Of a stretch of DNA of 64,000 bases, positions 16,966 through 25,999 are shown in pieces. The notes under the pieces were generated by a model that made no database searches, was not told where the DNA came from, and was given only the letters and a program-made list of their open reading frames with translations. Position 1 is the first letter of the stretch; the number at the start of each line of letters is the position of its first letter. The stretch spans positions 62,001 to 126,000 of the forward strand of contig CADAWC010000003.1 in assembly GCA_902791475.1 (NCBI GenBank). The letters are read 5' to 3'. The DNA comes from Fibrobacter succinogenes (GTDB lineage Bacteria > Fibrobacterota > Fibrobacteria > Fibrobacterales > Fibrobacteraceae). A program made the translations under genes and the position numbers.

Positions 16966-19032
16966 GTGCCCAGAACACCTAAGAATCAGAATTCAGAACA
17001 AAATACTCAAGCACCGTCTTTGACGGATCTCGTTTATCCCGAAAGCACAGGCATTCCCGTTCCTGAATATTTAGGAACCCCCGACAAGTTGCCGGACAAT
17101 GCCGAGGACGCACCGCAGCCGAAACGTCGTGGCAGAAAGCCAAATCCAAAGACGAAGGCCCGCAAAGAACCCGAATTCGAACAGAACGTTCAAGCCGAAG
17201 CCGAACCGGAATTTCAAGAAAAGAGACAGCCGATCGATGGCATTGCCGCCGCCGAGAAGCGCCTCGCCGAACAGTACGGTGTAGCAAACATTGATGCCAT
17301 TGCAGAACCGATTTACACAGGCGAACAAAACTATAAGCCGGCTGAATCTACCGAAGAAAGCGCTTTCGTAGGCGAAAGCAACGGCGAACCAGTCATCCCG
17401 CAAACAGCCGATGTCGCACAGGGTCAGGCCGAAAATCAAGGTGAAGTTGCCGCCGATTCGAATGCAGATCCAAACGCCCAACAGCAAGGTGATGTCCAAG
17501 CCCAGAACGGCGAAGGTCAGGACGACCGCCGCTACAACAACCAGAACGGCAAGTTCAACAAGTTCAATAAGAACAACAAGTTCAACAAGAACAACCGCAA
17601 CCGCAATTTCCAGCAGCAAGAAGAATTTGTCGATGACTCTGCTACGCTCCCAGCACCGGGTTCCGAAGCCATTTTAAAGGCCAAGGAAAACTGGCTCAAG
17701 TTCCGCAAGCTTTCCATGAGCGAACTCCAGGAACTCGCCGTGCAAAAGGAAGTGGACTTCCGCAGAATGAGGAAGCAGTCCCTCAACTACATTTTGCAGA
17801 GCCTCGAAAACGAAGGCAATATCATTTATACGGAAGGCGTCCTCGAAGTCACACCGCAGGGTCACGGGTTCCTCCGCATGCCGGATCAGAACTACCAGAC
17901 CAGCGCCGACGACGTTTACGTGAGCCAAAACCTTATCCGTAAATTCAACCTCAAAATTGGCGATACGATTGAAGGCCTTGTCCGCACGCCTCGCGATCAA
18001 GACAAGTACTTCTCCATGCGCCGCATCGACCGCGTGAACTTTGAAGAACCGGACAAGATGCGCCGCCGTGTGGCATTCGAATATTTAACGCCGATCCACC
18101 CGGAAGAAAAGATCCACCTCGAATGGAATGAAACGGAATACAGCACCCGTATCATGGACTTGTTCTCCCCGATCGGTAAGGGGCAGCGCAGTATCATCCT
18201 CGCACCTCCGCGTACCGGTAAGACTGTTCTCTTGCAGAACGTGACCCGCGCTATTGCGAAGAACCATCCTGAAATTATCCTCATCACGCTCCTCATCGAC
18301 GAACGTCCGGAAGAAGTCACGGAAATGCGCGACATCATCACGGAAATCAAGGAAAAGGCAGCTGAAAAGGGAATTGAAATCAAGGCTGAAGTTGTCGCAT
18401 CTACTTTCGATGAACCGCCTGAACACCACACCCGCGTCGCGAACATGGTTTTGGAAAAGGCAAAGCGCCTTGTGGAAAGCCAGAAGGACGTCGTGATTTT
18501 GCTTGACTCCATCACGCGTTTCGCCCGTGCAAACAACGTTGTGATTCCGCACTCCGGCAAGATTTTGTCTGGTGGTGTGGACGCTAACGCCATGCAGTTC
18601 CCGAAGAAGTTCTTCGGTGCAGCCCGTAAGATTCAGGACAAGATTCGCACGGTCAAGAACGAAGACGGCACAATTAGCGAAGAAGTCCAGAAGAACGGCT
18701 CCCTCACCATCATCGGCACGGCATTGATTGAAACCGGCAGCCGCATGGACGAAGTGATTTTCGAAGAATTCAAGGGAACCGGTAACATGGAACTCGTGCT
18801 GGACCGCCGCATCGCTGAAAAGCGCATCTGGCCTGCCATTGACGTGTTCAAGTCCGGCACCCGCAAAGAAGAACGCTTGCTTACGCTCCTCGAACAGAAT
18901 GCCGCCTGGAACTTCAGACGCGGTAGCCAGAACGAGACGGAAACAGGCATCATGGAGAACCTGCTCAAGCTCATGAGCAAGCTCAAGACAAACGCAGAAC
19001 TCCTCGCCGTTCTCTCCAAACCAAAAGTCTAA
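16966..19032 (+). CDS. rho: Transcription termination factor Rho with long disordered N-terminal extension
   Basis: The conserved part (about 230-688) has the Rho N-terminal helical segment, the OB-type RNA-binding domain (GVLEVTPQGHGFLRMPDQNY), Walker A APPRTGKTVL near residue 415, LLIDERPEEVTEM, VVILLDSITRFARANN and the C-terminal FKGTGNMELVLDR. It is therefore a functional RNA-dependent helicase. The first about 225 residues are low complexity: Pro/Lys-rich, then Glu/Ala/Gln-rich, ending in an Asn/Lys/Phe-rich tract (KFNKFNKNNKFNKNNRN). The length of 688 compares with about 420 for E. coli Rho. The GTG start at 16966 follows AGGA by 7 bases. A terminator-like hairpin lies right after the stop. 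Confidence 0.97.
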   Translation: MPRTPKNQNSEQNTQAPSLTDLVYPESTGIPVPEYLGTPDKLPDNAEDAPQPKRRGRKPNPKTKARKEPEFEQNVQAEAEPEFQEKRQPIDGIAAAEKRLAEQYGVANIDAIAEPIYTGEQNYKPAESTEESAFVGESNGEPVIPQTADVAQGQAENQGEVAADSNADPNAQQQGDVQAQNGEGQDDRRYNNQNGKFNKFNKNNKFNKNNRNRNFQQQEEFVDDSATLPAPGSEAILKAKENWLKFRKLSMSELQELAVQKEVDFRRMRKQSLNYILQSLENEGNIIYTEGVLEVTPQGHGFLRMPDQNYQTSADDVYVSQNLIRKFNLKIGDTIEGLVRTPRDQDKYFSMRRIDRVNFEEPDKMRRRVAFEYLTPIHPEEKIHLEWNETEYSTRIMDLFSPIGKGQRSIILAPPRTGKTVLLQNVTRAIAKNHPEIILITLLIDERPEEVTEMRDIITEIKEKAAEKGIEIKAEVVASTFDEPPEHHTRVANMVLEKAKRLVESQKDVVILLDSITRFARANNVVIPHSGKILSGGVDANAMQFPKKFFGAARKIQDKIRTVKNEDGTISEEVQKNGSLTIIGTALIETGSRMDEVIFEEFKGTGNMELVLDRRIAEKRIWPAIDVFKSGTRKEERLLTLLEQNAAWNFRRGSQNETETGIMENLLKLMSKLKTNAELLAVLSKPKV

Positions 19033-19039
19033 GCATGTC

Positions 19040-19071
19040 ACCCCGGCCTCCATGCCGGGGTCAGCTTTTTA
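19040..19071 (+). terminator. Hairpin terminator after rho (REP-like sequence)
   Basis: ACCCCGGC and GCCGGGGT form an 8-bp stem with a short loop, followed by TCAGCTTTTT. The same stem recurs at 40704-40735 after another gene, so this is a repeated element acting as a probable terminator. Confidence 0.7.
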
Positions 19072-19081
19072 TAGGCCTGTC

Positions 19082-19211
19082 ATGCCGGACTTTGTTCCGG
19101 CATCACCATTTGACGAACGAAAATATTTTTACGTTTACCATCGTAACGTCATTGCTAAAGCGATCACTACATTCGTCATTGTGAGAACCCTGTAAGGGGC
19201 CGAAGCAATCC
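19082..19211. repeat. REP-like palindrome plus CGTCATTG-type interspersed repeat
   Basis: ATGCCGGA and TCCGGCAT pair at 19082-19103. After it come CGTCATTGCTAAAGCGATC and CGTCATTGTGAGAACC...GAAGCAATC (to 19210). The last unit is the inverse of a sequence at 59009-59043. These are interspersed non-coding repeats. The 203-bp rho-proC gap contains nothing else recognisable. Confidence 0.6.
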
Positions 19212-19235
19212 ATTAAGTTTTAAAAAGGAACCTAT

Positions 19236-20042
19236 ATGAACACTACGATTTTCTTTGCCGGTACTGGTAACATGGGCGGAGCCATCCTCCGCGGTCTTTT
19301 GAACGCAGGCACAGATGCCAAGAACATTTTCTTCTTTGACCCGAGCGACAAGGCTGCCGAAGCCGTGAGCGCCCTCGGTTGCGTCCGCGTCAAGAGCTTT
19401 GCCGAAGGCATCGAAAAGGCTAACGTCACATTCCTCTGCGTCAAGCCGCAGATTTTCAAGCTCGTTGCCGCCGAATGGAAGGCAGCCGCATCCGCTCTCA
19501 AGAGCGAAAAGACGTTCATCAGCATCATGGCCGGTGTCGCCCGCAAGAACCTCATCGAAGTGCTCGGTGAAAAGAACCAGGTGCTCCGCGTGATGCCTAA
19601 CTTGCCGCTCACTGTTGGCAAGGGCTCCGTTGGCCTTGCCACCGACGGCGTCTCCGACGAAACGCTCAAGCTCGCCGAAGAAATCTTTGGCAACATCGGC
19701 GTGACCTGCCGTGTTGCAGAATCCCTCATCGACGCCGTGACCGGACTTTCCGGCAGCGCCCCTGCTTACGTCTTTGAATTCATCGAAGGTCTTACCCGCG
19801 GTGGCGTGAAGGCAGGCCTCACCCGCGATGTCGCTTTGAAGCTCGCCCTCGGCACCATCGAAGGTAGCGTCGAACTCGTCAAGCAGTCTGGCAAGAGCCC
19901 GAGCGACCTCTGCGCTATGGTTTGCTCTCCGGCAGGCACGACAATCGCAGGCATCGACGCCCTCGAAGAAGGCGCATTCCGCAGCACGCTTATCAAGGCT
20001 GTTGTCGCCGGCACGAACCGCAGCAAGGAACTAGGAAAATAG
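19236..20042 (+). CDS. proC: Pyrroline-5-carboxylate reductase
   Basis: ProC reduces pyrroline-5-carboxylate to proline with NAD(P)H. The 268-residue protein has the Rossmann start IFFAGTGNMGGAILRGL (G-x-G-x-x-G), FLCVKPQIF, VMPNLPLTVGKGSVGLA and the C-terminal ProC signature GLTRDVALKLALGTIEG...CSPAGTTIAGIDALEEGAFR. A good ribosome site (AAGGA) lies 8 bases before the ATG. The stop codon TAG is the first part of a heptanucleotide array. Confidence 0.97.
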   Translation: MNTTIFFAGTGNMGGAILRGLLNAGTDAKNIFFFDPSDKAAEAVSALGCVRVKSFAEGIEKANVTFLCVKPQIFKLVAAEWKAAASALKSEKTFISIMAGVARKNLIEVLGEKNQVLRVMPNLPLTVGKGSVGLATDGVSDETLKLAEEIFGNIGVTCRVAESLIDAVTGLSGSAPAYVFEFIEGLTRGGVKAGLTRDVALKLALGTIEGSVELVKQSGKSPSDLCAMVCSPAGTTIAGIDALEEGAFRSTLIKAVVAGTNRSKELGK

Positions 20043-20160
20043 GTTACAGGTTATAGGTTACAGGGATTAGGTGAAGCATCACGCACTTCGTGCGTACTTT
20101 ACAAGGCGGCTTCGCCGCGATTTTTCACCTAAAACCTAACACCTAATACCTAACCCCTAA
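20040..20160. repeat. Inverted heptanucleotide array, TAGGTTA flavour (copy B1)
   Basis: Left arm units TAGGTTA CAGGTTA TAGGTTA CAGGGAT TAGGTGA begin with the proC stop codon. Two perfect mini-hairpins, ACGCACTTCGTGCGT (20081-20095) and GCGGCTTCGCCGC (20106-20118), lie in the middle. The right arm has ACCTAAA ACCTAAC ACCTAAT ACCTAAC CCCTAAA. The array ends five bases before the next ATG. Confidence 0.85.
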
Positions 20161-20165
20161 AAATC

Positions 20166-21533
20166 ATGCCGTCCATCGACTTTTTCACAAAAGAAACTTC
20201 GACGTCCTCGTTCATCTTGGACGTCCTTTCTTCTGTGGATAACACCGTCGATGTTCACACCCCCACAAGCGACGAGGCGCCTGAAATCGCAGAAGCTCTG
20301 CGCAACCCGCTCGCCGCAATTGTCATCTGGGACCTCGATTCGTTCACTGCAAAAAATGCAGAACTGCTTTCGAGTCTCCGCGACTTTAGCCCGGATTCCA
20401 TGATTCTCGCCTATGCAGAATTTCCCGAACGCTACAGCGAAGTTTCAAGCAAGCTCTACGACACGATTCTCTCTGTTGAGGCACTTCGCCTCCACTTGAT
20501 GAGCAAGATTGCGAGGCTCAAGGAAATCTACAACGCAAAGCGCATTTTCCGCGAAAGAATGTCGCACCTCGTCGGCAAAAGCGAAGCCATGAAACGCCTC
20601 CGCAAGAACGTGGAACGCGCCATTTTGCACACAGGCCCAGTCCTTATTCAAGGAGAATCGGGCGTTGGCAAGGACCTGGTCGCAAGAGCTATCGCCTGCG
20701 TTTACGACAAATTCGTTACGGTCAACTGCAGCGCCATTCCGGAATCACTTTTCGAAAGTGAACTTTTCGGCCACACACGCGGAGCATTCACAGGCGCCCA
20801 AAACGAACGCATCGGTCTTTTCGAAGATGCAAACGGCGGCGCCATCTTCCTGGACGAAATCGGCGACATGCCGCTCCACGCTCAAGTCAAGCTTTTGCGC
20901 GTCATCCAGAATCACGAAATCCGCCCCATCGGAGCAAACAAGACGCGACACATCGACGTGCGCATCATCGCCGCCACAAACCGCGACCTCCGCGAAGAAA
21001 TTCGCGAAAAGCGTTTTCGCGAAGACCTTTATTACCGCCTGAACGTGATTCCGATGCAGCTTTCACCGCTCCGCGACCGCAAAGAAGACATCGAAGACTT
21101 GGCAAATTACTTTATCCGCCAGTACTCGCCTGCAGGCGAGCCTTACACGCTCTCGTCCGAAGCTTTGCAAAAGCTACAAGACCACAACTGGCCAGGCAAC
21201 ATCCGTGAACTCGAAAACGTCATCCAGCGGGCGCTCTGCTTCACCGACCCAGGCGTTTTACGCGCTGAAGACTTGCAAATTGACGAAAGTTCCGACAACG
21301 ATTCCACTAGCCTCACTAGCGTCGATCGCGCCGCGATAAAAGCTTTCACAGCAAGCAATTACGAAGAATTCCGCGACTTGCAGCTTGACGAAGAACGAGA
21401 ATTTTTGAAATCGACCATCCGCAATTGCGATGGTTCCGTAAGCCTTGCCGCCGAACGGCTCCGCATGAACCGCACGGCCCTTTACAACCGACTCACACGA
21501 CTCAGCTTAAGCGTTAAAGACGTTCAATCTTAA
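20166..21533 (+). CDS. Sigma-54-dependent transcriptional activator with receiver-like N-terminus
   Basis: The 455-residue protein has an N-terminal receiver-like region (1-120) with one candidate Asp in VIWDLDSF but without the usual acidic pocket at its start, so phosphorylation is uncertain. The AAA+ domain (about 135-365) carries Walker A GESGVGKD near 163, the sigma-54 contact loop [15 protein letters not shown] (Walker B) and [21 protein letters not shown] Fis-type helix-turn-helix (about 410-445, [19 protein letters not shown]) ends the protein. No histidine kinase gene is adjacent. Its 3' end overlaps the convergent TraB/GumN gene by 20 bp. Confidence 0.93.
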   Translation: MPSIDFFTKETSTSSFILDVLSSVDNTVDVHTPTSDEAPEIAEALRNPLAAIVIWDLDSFTAKNAELLSSLRDFSPDSMILAYAEFPERYSEVSSKLYDTILSVEALRLHLMSKIARLKEIYNAKRIFRERMSHLVGKSEAMKRLRKNVERAILHTGPVLIQGESGVGKDLVARAIACVYDKFVTVNCSAIPESLFESELFGHTRGAFTGAQNERIGLFEDANGGAIFLDEIGDMPLHAQVKLLRVIQNHEIRPIGANKTRHIDVRIIAATNRDLREEIREKRFREDLYYRLNVIPMQLSPLRDRKEDIEDLANYFIRQYSPAGEPYTLSSEALQKLQDHNWPGNIRELENVIQRALCFTDPGVLRAEDLQIDESSDNDSTSLTSVDRAAIKAFTASNYEEFRDLQLDEEREFLKSTIRNCDGSVSLAAERLRMNRTALYNRLTRLSLSVKDVQS

Positions 21534-22461
21534 AGCCACGTTTGCGAAGCGCATCAATCACGTTGTCTTTTTCAAGCGCCAAGTGCGCTACACCGACCAC
21601 AACAAAAACGTTTCTATCTTCGCGCAAGAAAGTCGCAATGGATTCCGCCATTTTGGCATTGCGATTCACGTAAACACGTTGTTCAAAACCATCCTTGAAC
21701 TTTTGATCGCTAGATAACGAGTCTTCATTCTCTTCTTCATCATTATTCAGTAAGCTACGTAATAAATCGTCATCACCCGTTTTCCAGGCATGAATCAAAT
21801 TACCCACAAGCGTTTCAAAGTCTGAAATTTCACGTAAAGTTGTCTTTAAGTAATACACACCCGCCGAATCCGATTCAGTCGTATCTGCAAGCGCGCCAAT
21901 CTGTTCTTCTGCAGTTTCCAAGCCGACAATGGCCTTGCCATCTGACGCCGCTCTATCCAAAAGCACATAGTCAATCCCGTATTCTGGATTCAATCCCGCC
22001 TGTTCAAACGCATATGCACTAAGCGTAGTTGCCACAAGCCAGGGGCGCATTTTTTCAAACACCACCATAGGAATATCCCAAGCCGCACAAAGGCTATCTA
22101 AAGACTTCCACATTTCTGGCGGCAGAATATCTCGAAGCAACCTATCTTCAAGCATTCCCTGCGAAACCGATTCCTTGCCAATCTCCTTCACGACTTCTTC
22201 ATCGTTCATGTTGAGTTCAACAGCAAGCTCGTCCGAACGTGCAAACGCCGAATCAATCACAGGAGCAAGCGGGTACAAAGTCGAATCAGCCAAATGAATA
22301 CTCCCAAGCACCCACACCGAAGAATTTTCATCGGACACTTTCCAAAAAAAATGTTTGCTTTCTGGAAGAGTCTCACTTTTTTTAGAAGAACCCGAACAAG
22401 CGACTAAAAAAATCGCAAAGCACAAATAAAGTAAAATAGAAAAATTATAACGTCTATTCAT
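21514..22461 (-). CDS. TraB/GumN family lipoprotein (copy 1)
   Basis: The 315-residue protein has a lipoprotein signal (FAIFLVACSGSS, lipobox LVAC). The mature part shows the TraB/GumN pattern: FWKVSDENSSVWVLGSIHLAD near the N-terminus (GxxH motif), VNRNAKMAESIATFL and FVVVGVAHLALE near the C-terminus. The family is proposed to be a metal-dependent hydrolase fold; the bacterial lipoprotein members have no settled role. It is a close paralogue of the next gene upstream. An acidic insert (NNDEEENEDSLSSD) distinguishes it. It is convergent and overlapping with the sigma-54 activator. Confidence 0.9.
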   Translation of the reverse strand: MNRRYNFSILLYLCFAIFLVACSGSSKKSETLPESKHFFWKVSDENSSVWVLGSIHLADSTLYPLAPVIDSAFARSDELAVELNMNDEEVVKEIGKESVSQGMLEDRLLRDILPPEMWKSLDSLCAAWDIPMVVFEKMRPWLVATTLSAYAFEQAGLNPEYGIDYVLLDRAASDGKAIVGLETAEEQIGALADTTESDSAGVYYLKTTLREISDFETLVGNLIHAWKTGDDDLLRSLLNNDEEENEDSLSSDQKFKDGFEQRVYVNRNAKMAESIATFLREDRNVFVVVGVAHLALEKDNVIDALRKRGFKIERL

Positions 22462-22496
22462 AGAATAATTCTACAAAATTCCTTTGCAAAAGAGTA

Positions 22497-23459
22497 TTAA
22501 TAGCGTTCAACCACAAAGCCCTGATTTCTGAGATTCTCAATCACGTTGTATTCTTCAAAAGCCAAATGGGCTACGCCAACAACAACAAAAACGTTTCTAT
22601 CGTCACGCAAAAAACTGGCAACAGAATCCGCCATTTTTACATTGCGATTTACTAAAAGACGTTGTTCAAACTCTTCCATATACAGAACTTCGCTCGGTGT
22701 GTAATCTTGCACGTTTTCTTCAATCAACAAACTATTCAACAGTTCATCGTCGCCCGTTTTCCAAGCCTTAACCAAATTTTTTATCAAAGGTTTAACCCCA
22801 GGAAGTTCTCGCATAGTAGACTTTAACAGGCAAATGCCAGCCGAATCCGATTCCGATGACCCCGCTAACGCCTCAATCTGCTCTTCAGCAGTTTCTAAGC
22901 TGACGATTGGTTTACCACTATTTGCAGCCCGCCCCATCAACACATTATCAATCCCATATTCAGATTTCAACCCAGCCCGTATATACGCATAAGAGCTGAT
23001 AGTCGTCGTCACCAACCAAGGTCGCATCGATTCAAACGTACTCACAGGCAAATTCCATGCGGTGCAAAGGCTATCTAACGATTTCCATAATGATGCAGGT
23101 AATAAATCTCGTAGCGTTCCATGGTCAAGCATTCCACGCATACGCATTTTCCGCTGAACTTCATCCATAATATTTGCATCGTTCATATTTATTTCAACAA
23201 CAAGTTCACTAGCTGCGGAAAAAGCAGAATCAATCACCGTTGGAAGAGGGTAAAAAGACTCGTCTGCCACATGGATGCTCCCCAGCAACCAAACAGAAGA
23301 ATTTTCATCCGACACTTTCCACAAAAAATGTTTCTCCCCCCACGAATCCGACGATTCTGGTGATGTCGCCGATTCAGAACACGCCACCAGGAATGCGATA
23401 AAGCAGCACATCAGGCAAGAGCCGAACAACGCACGAAACAACTGTAATTTATTCATCAT
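22497..23459 (-). CDS. TraB/GumN family lipoprotein (copy 2)
   Basis: This is a tandem paralogue of the downstream gene with the same blocks: FLWKVSDENSSVWLLGSIHVAD, VNRNVKMADSVASFL and FVVVGVAHLAFEE. The signal sequence ends in FLVACSES (lipobox LVAC). ATG at 23459 is preferred over the longer frame because GGGA lies 8 bases before it, and the longer form would run into the upstream ABC ATPase gene. The two copies lie 35 bp apart on the same strand and probably form one transcript, possibly continuing from the ABC genes. Confidence 0.9.
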   Translation of the reverse strand: MMNKLQLFRALFGSCLMCCFIAFLVACSESATSPESSDSWGEKHFLWKVSDENSSVWLLGSIHVADESFYPLPTVIDSAFSAASELVVEINMNDANIMDEVQRKMRMRGMLDHGTLRDLLPASLWKSLDSLCTAWNLPVSTFESMRPWLVTTTISSYAYIRAGLKSEYGIDNVLMGRAANSGKPIVSLETAEEQIEALAGSSESDSAGICLLKSTMRELPGVKPLIKNLVKAWKTGDDELLNSLLIEENVQDYTPSEVLYMEEFEQRLLVNRNVKMADSVASFLRDDRNVFVVVGVAHLAFEEYNVIENLRNQGFVVERY

Positions 23460-23496
23460 AAACAAAATCCCTTGATTAAGACAATTTAAATATAAA

Positions 23497-24243
23497 TTAT
23501 TCAAACGTTTCCGTCCAATCTAACAAACCTGCTTTTCGAGCATCCGCAGCCGTAGCCTCCTTTACCGTTCCGCCATTTACAACCATAATCTTATCGCAAT
23601 AGCGTTCCGCATATTCCACAGAATGCGTCGAAACAACAATGCCCATTTGACGTTCCTCAGCAATTTTCTTGAGCAACCGAAACAGCGCATGGCTACGCGG
23701 GATATCCAAGAAAGCATTAGGTTCATCGAGCAGCAAGATTTTCACCTGTTGCGCCACAGCCTCCGCCAAGAACACACGGCTACGCTCGCCATCACTCAAT
23801 TCTGCAATCGGGCGATTTGCAAAATTTGCCACATCCAAAAGTTCCATCGATTCTTCGACAATGCGTTTATCTTCTTCCGTGCGGCTATCAAAAATTCCAG
23901 AATACGGCGAGCGGCCCAGGCGCACAAATTCACTCACACTCATGCGAGGCGGCACCGCACTCGACATGCGCACGAGCGAAATTTCCTGAGCACGCTCACG
24001 AGGCGCCCATTCCGTAAGAGATTTTCCTTCAAGCGAAACCTCGCCCGCCACCGGCGTAAGCATGCCTGCAAACGTTTTCAAAAGAGAACTCTTGCCGCAA
24101 CCATTCTCGCCCATCAATGCCACAACTGTTCCCGATGCAAGCGAAAAATCAAACGGGAATTTCATAGACGGGAGCACTTTACCATAGCCGACAAGCAAAT
24201 CCTTACATTCCAGCAAAATGTTCTGCGATTCAACATTCGTCAT
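23497..24243 (-). CDS. ABC transporter ATPase of the iron-siderophore/cobalamin (FecE/BtuD) type
   Basis: The 248-residue ATPase has Walker A GENGCGKSS, the signature ELSDGERSRVFLAEA, Walker B ILLLDEPNAFLD and the switch His in VVSTHSVEYAE. The closest family by pattern is the FecE/FhuC/BtuD group, which agrees with the FecCD-type permease gene 9 bp upstream. Together they would import an iron chelate, haem or cobalamin. No periplasmic binding protein or TonB receptor gene is present in the window, so the substrate stays open. Confidence 0.92.
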   Translation of the reverse strand: MTNVESQNILLECKDLLVGYGKVLPSMKFPFDFSLASGTVVALMGENGCGKSSLLKTFAGMLTPVAGEVSLEGKSLTEWAPRERAQEISLVRMSSAVPPRMSVSEFVRLGRSPYSGIFDSRTEEDKRIVEESMELLDVANFANRPIAELSDGERSRVFLAEAVAQQVKILLLDEPNAFLDIPRSHALFRLLKKIAEERQMGIVVSTHSVEYAERYCDKIMVVNGGTVKEATAADARKAGLLDWTETFE

Positions 24244-24252
24244 AAAAGCCCC

Positions 24253-25224
24253 CTAAAAACGCGCACCGGAACCGCGCACAAGCACCCACATAATCACAGG
24301 AACGCCTACCAACGAAAGCACGGCATTCAACGGAACCGAAGCCGGGAAGAGACCTCCCAAAAGGGCAAGCGCCACACCGCACAACGCAGCACCCGGCAAA
24401 AGCACACGATGGTTCGTCGTCCTAAAGAGCAAATAAGCTAAATGCGGTACCGCAATCCCGATGAACGCCACCGGCCCACAAAATGCCGTCGTTGCCCCCG
24501 CCAAAAGACTCGCCCCCAGCAACACGCAAATCTTGGAACGCTTCACGTTCAGTCCAAGCCCATGTGCAAAATCATCGCCCAAAAGCGCCGCATTCAAGTA
24601 CCGCAGCGAAACGCCAATCATCACCAAACCCACAAGTACAGCGGCCACAAAAATCCAGACATCACCTAGCGTCACGCGCCCAAAACTCCCCATGCCCCAC
24701 GCCACATAAACGCGCAACGATTCCGAAGAGTTCCCTGCAATCAAGACGCTCACAATCGAATCGATAAAGTAGCCCGTCAAAAGTCCAACAATCAAAAGCA
24801 CGCCCGTCTGCGCAAAACGCGTCGCCGCAAACATCACGACAAGCGTCACAAGCAAAGCCCCAAGTGCCGCCGAGCCCAGCACACCGACACTTCCAAAGCC
24901 AATTCCCGCCAAAAGCGCTAGCGCCACACCAAGGCTCGCGCCACTGCTAATGCCAAGCACAAACGGTCCCGCAAGCGGATTTCGGAACACCGTCTGTAGC
25001 GACAAGCCCGACACCGCAAGCGATGCCCCCGCCAAAATCGCAGCAAACATTCGCGGGATTCTCAAGTTCCACAAAATGTTCGACGAAACATCCGCACCCG
25101 GGCTAAACAGCGCATGCACCACCGACGAAAACGGAATGTTCACCGCACCAAAGCAAAGCGTCGCCACGCACAGCAACACAATCAAAATCACCAACGCAAT
25201 AAAACCAATCAATAAACGACGCAA
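24253..25224 (-). CDS. FecCD-family ABC permease (iron chelate/cobalamin type)
   Basis: The protein has about ten membrane segments. Family blocks include LRIPRMFAAILAGASLAVSGLSLQTVFRNPLAGPFVLGISSGA (split here as LRIPRMFAAILAGASLAVSG and PLAGPFVLGISSGASLG), the signatures of FecCD permeases. The frame extends to 25236, but GGAGG at 25230-25234 would then lie inside the gene. A TTG at 25224, five bases after GGAGG and giving MRRLLIGFIALV, is the better start. It is cotranscribed with the ATPase. Confidence 0.9.
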   Translation of the reverse strand: MRRLLIGFIALVILIVLLCVATLCFGAVNIPFSSVVHALFSPGADVSSNILWNLRIPRMFAAILAGASLAVSGLSLQTVFRNPLAGPFVLGISSGASLGVALALLAGIGFGSVGVLGSAALGALLVTLVVMFAATRFAQTGVLLIVGLLTGYFIDSIVSVLIAGNSSESLRVYVAWGMGSFGRVTLGDVWIFVAAVLVGLVMIGVSLRYLNAALLGDDFAHGLGLNVKRSKICVLLGASLLAGATTAFCGPVAFIGIAVPHLAYLLFRTTNHRVLLPGAALCGVALALLGGLFPASVPLNAVLSLVGVPVIMWVLVRGSGARF

Positions 25225-25327
25225 ACGAACCTCCAATCAGACTTTTTTAATTTAAAAAAAGCCAAACAGAAAAACTGTCTAGCCTTTTGTACATTTCAAC
25301 AAAATTCTATTGTATTTTCTATAAAAG

Positions 25328-25903
25328 CTAAAATTGCAATACCGCATTCGCGCCAAAGCTGGCTTTCGCCAAATTCAGCGTAGGAACAACCATTAACTGA
25401 ACAGAAGTCTTTTCTTCTTGTTGTTTCCTTACTTTATAACGATCCAAAGCCTCTTGATATTCATCTCGTTTGATAGCATGTTTTTTGTGCGCCTTATAAT
25501 CACCAATATTGTTTAATAACACCGGTATTCCCAGCAAAAGCACAGGAACAGAAGCTAGTATTATAAGACCTCCAGCAAAACCTTTAGAACTTTCATCAAG
25601 AGACTGTGGATCAGAATTACTAAACATCGCATACAAGCCAAATCCAACCAAAGTAGCACCCAAACCCGTAATACCACCACCCACAACAATTCCAACAACA
25701 TCCATTGCACATGAAGATTCTTTATCTTCTAGTGCAATCAATTCCTTATAAATATCGACACTATCCAGCTCAACTAGATAAACATATTCACCTTCCGATG
25801 GAACATCCGTTTTAGGCATGTCTTGCACGCCAAGCTGTTCGTTGGCCAAAGTAAGCGACAGACCAGCAACCAAAAGAAAAAAGAAAAATATCTTATTATT
25901 CAT
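25328..25903 (-). CDS. Hypothetical exported or membrane protein
   Basis: I do not recognise this family. The 191-residue protein has a hydrophobic N-terminal signal (NKIFFFFLLVAGLSLTLANE), two further hydrophobic stretches (about 75-100 and 120-145, the first glycine-rich VVGIVVGGGITGLGATLVGFG), and a charged helix DEYQEALDRYKVRKQQEEK. This suggests an inner-membrane or envelope protein with two transmembrane segments. ATG at 25903 is preferred to 25942 because it places the signal sequence directly at the N-terminus. It is monocistronic and divergent from nspC. Confidence 0.65.
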   Translation of the reverse strand: MNNKIFFFFLLVAGLSLTLANEQLGVQDMPKTDVPSEGEYVYLVELDSVDIYKELIALEDKESSCAMDVVGIVVGGGITGLGATLVGFGLYAMFSNSDPQSLDESSKGFAGGLIILASVPVLLLGIPVLLNNIGDYKAHKKHAIKRDEYQEALDRYKVRKQQEEKTSVQLMVVPTLNLAKASFGANAVLQF

Positions 25904-25999
25904 TTTATGCCCACTTTTTAGAATCCAAAAAACAGAAATCAAATAAATCTGGTTATATCATACAAAATATAACATCAAAAAAGTTCTATCTTTCTTGCC

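Noticed and set aside
18085..19053. Long minus-strand frame opposite rho
   Set aside because: It is complementary to the most conserved part of Rho and shows no independent motif or ribosome site. Similar shadows opposite nspC (26144-27091), rlmN (39045-39980) and xynC (62076-63008) were dropped for the same reason.
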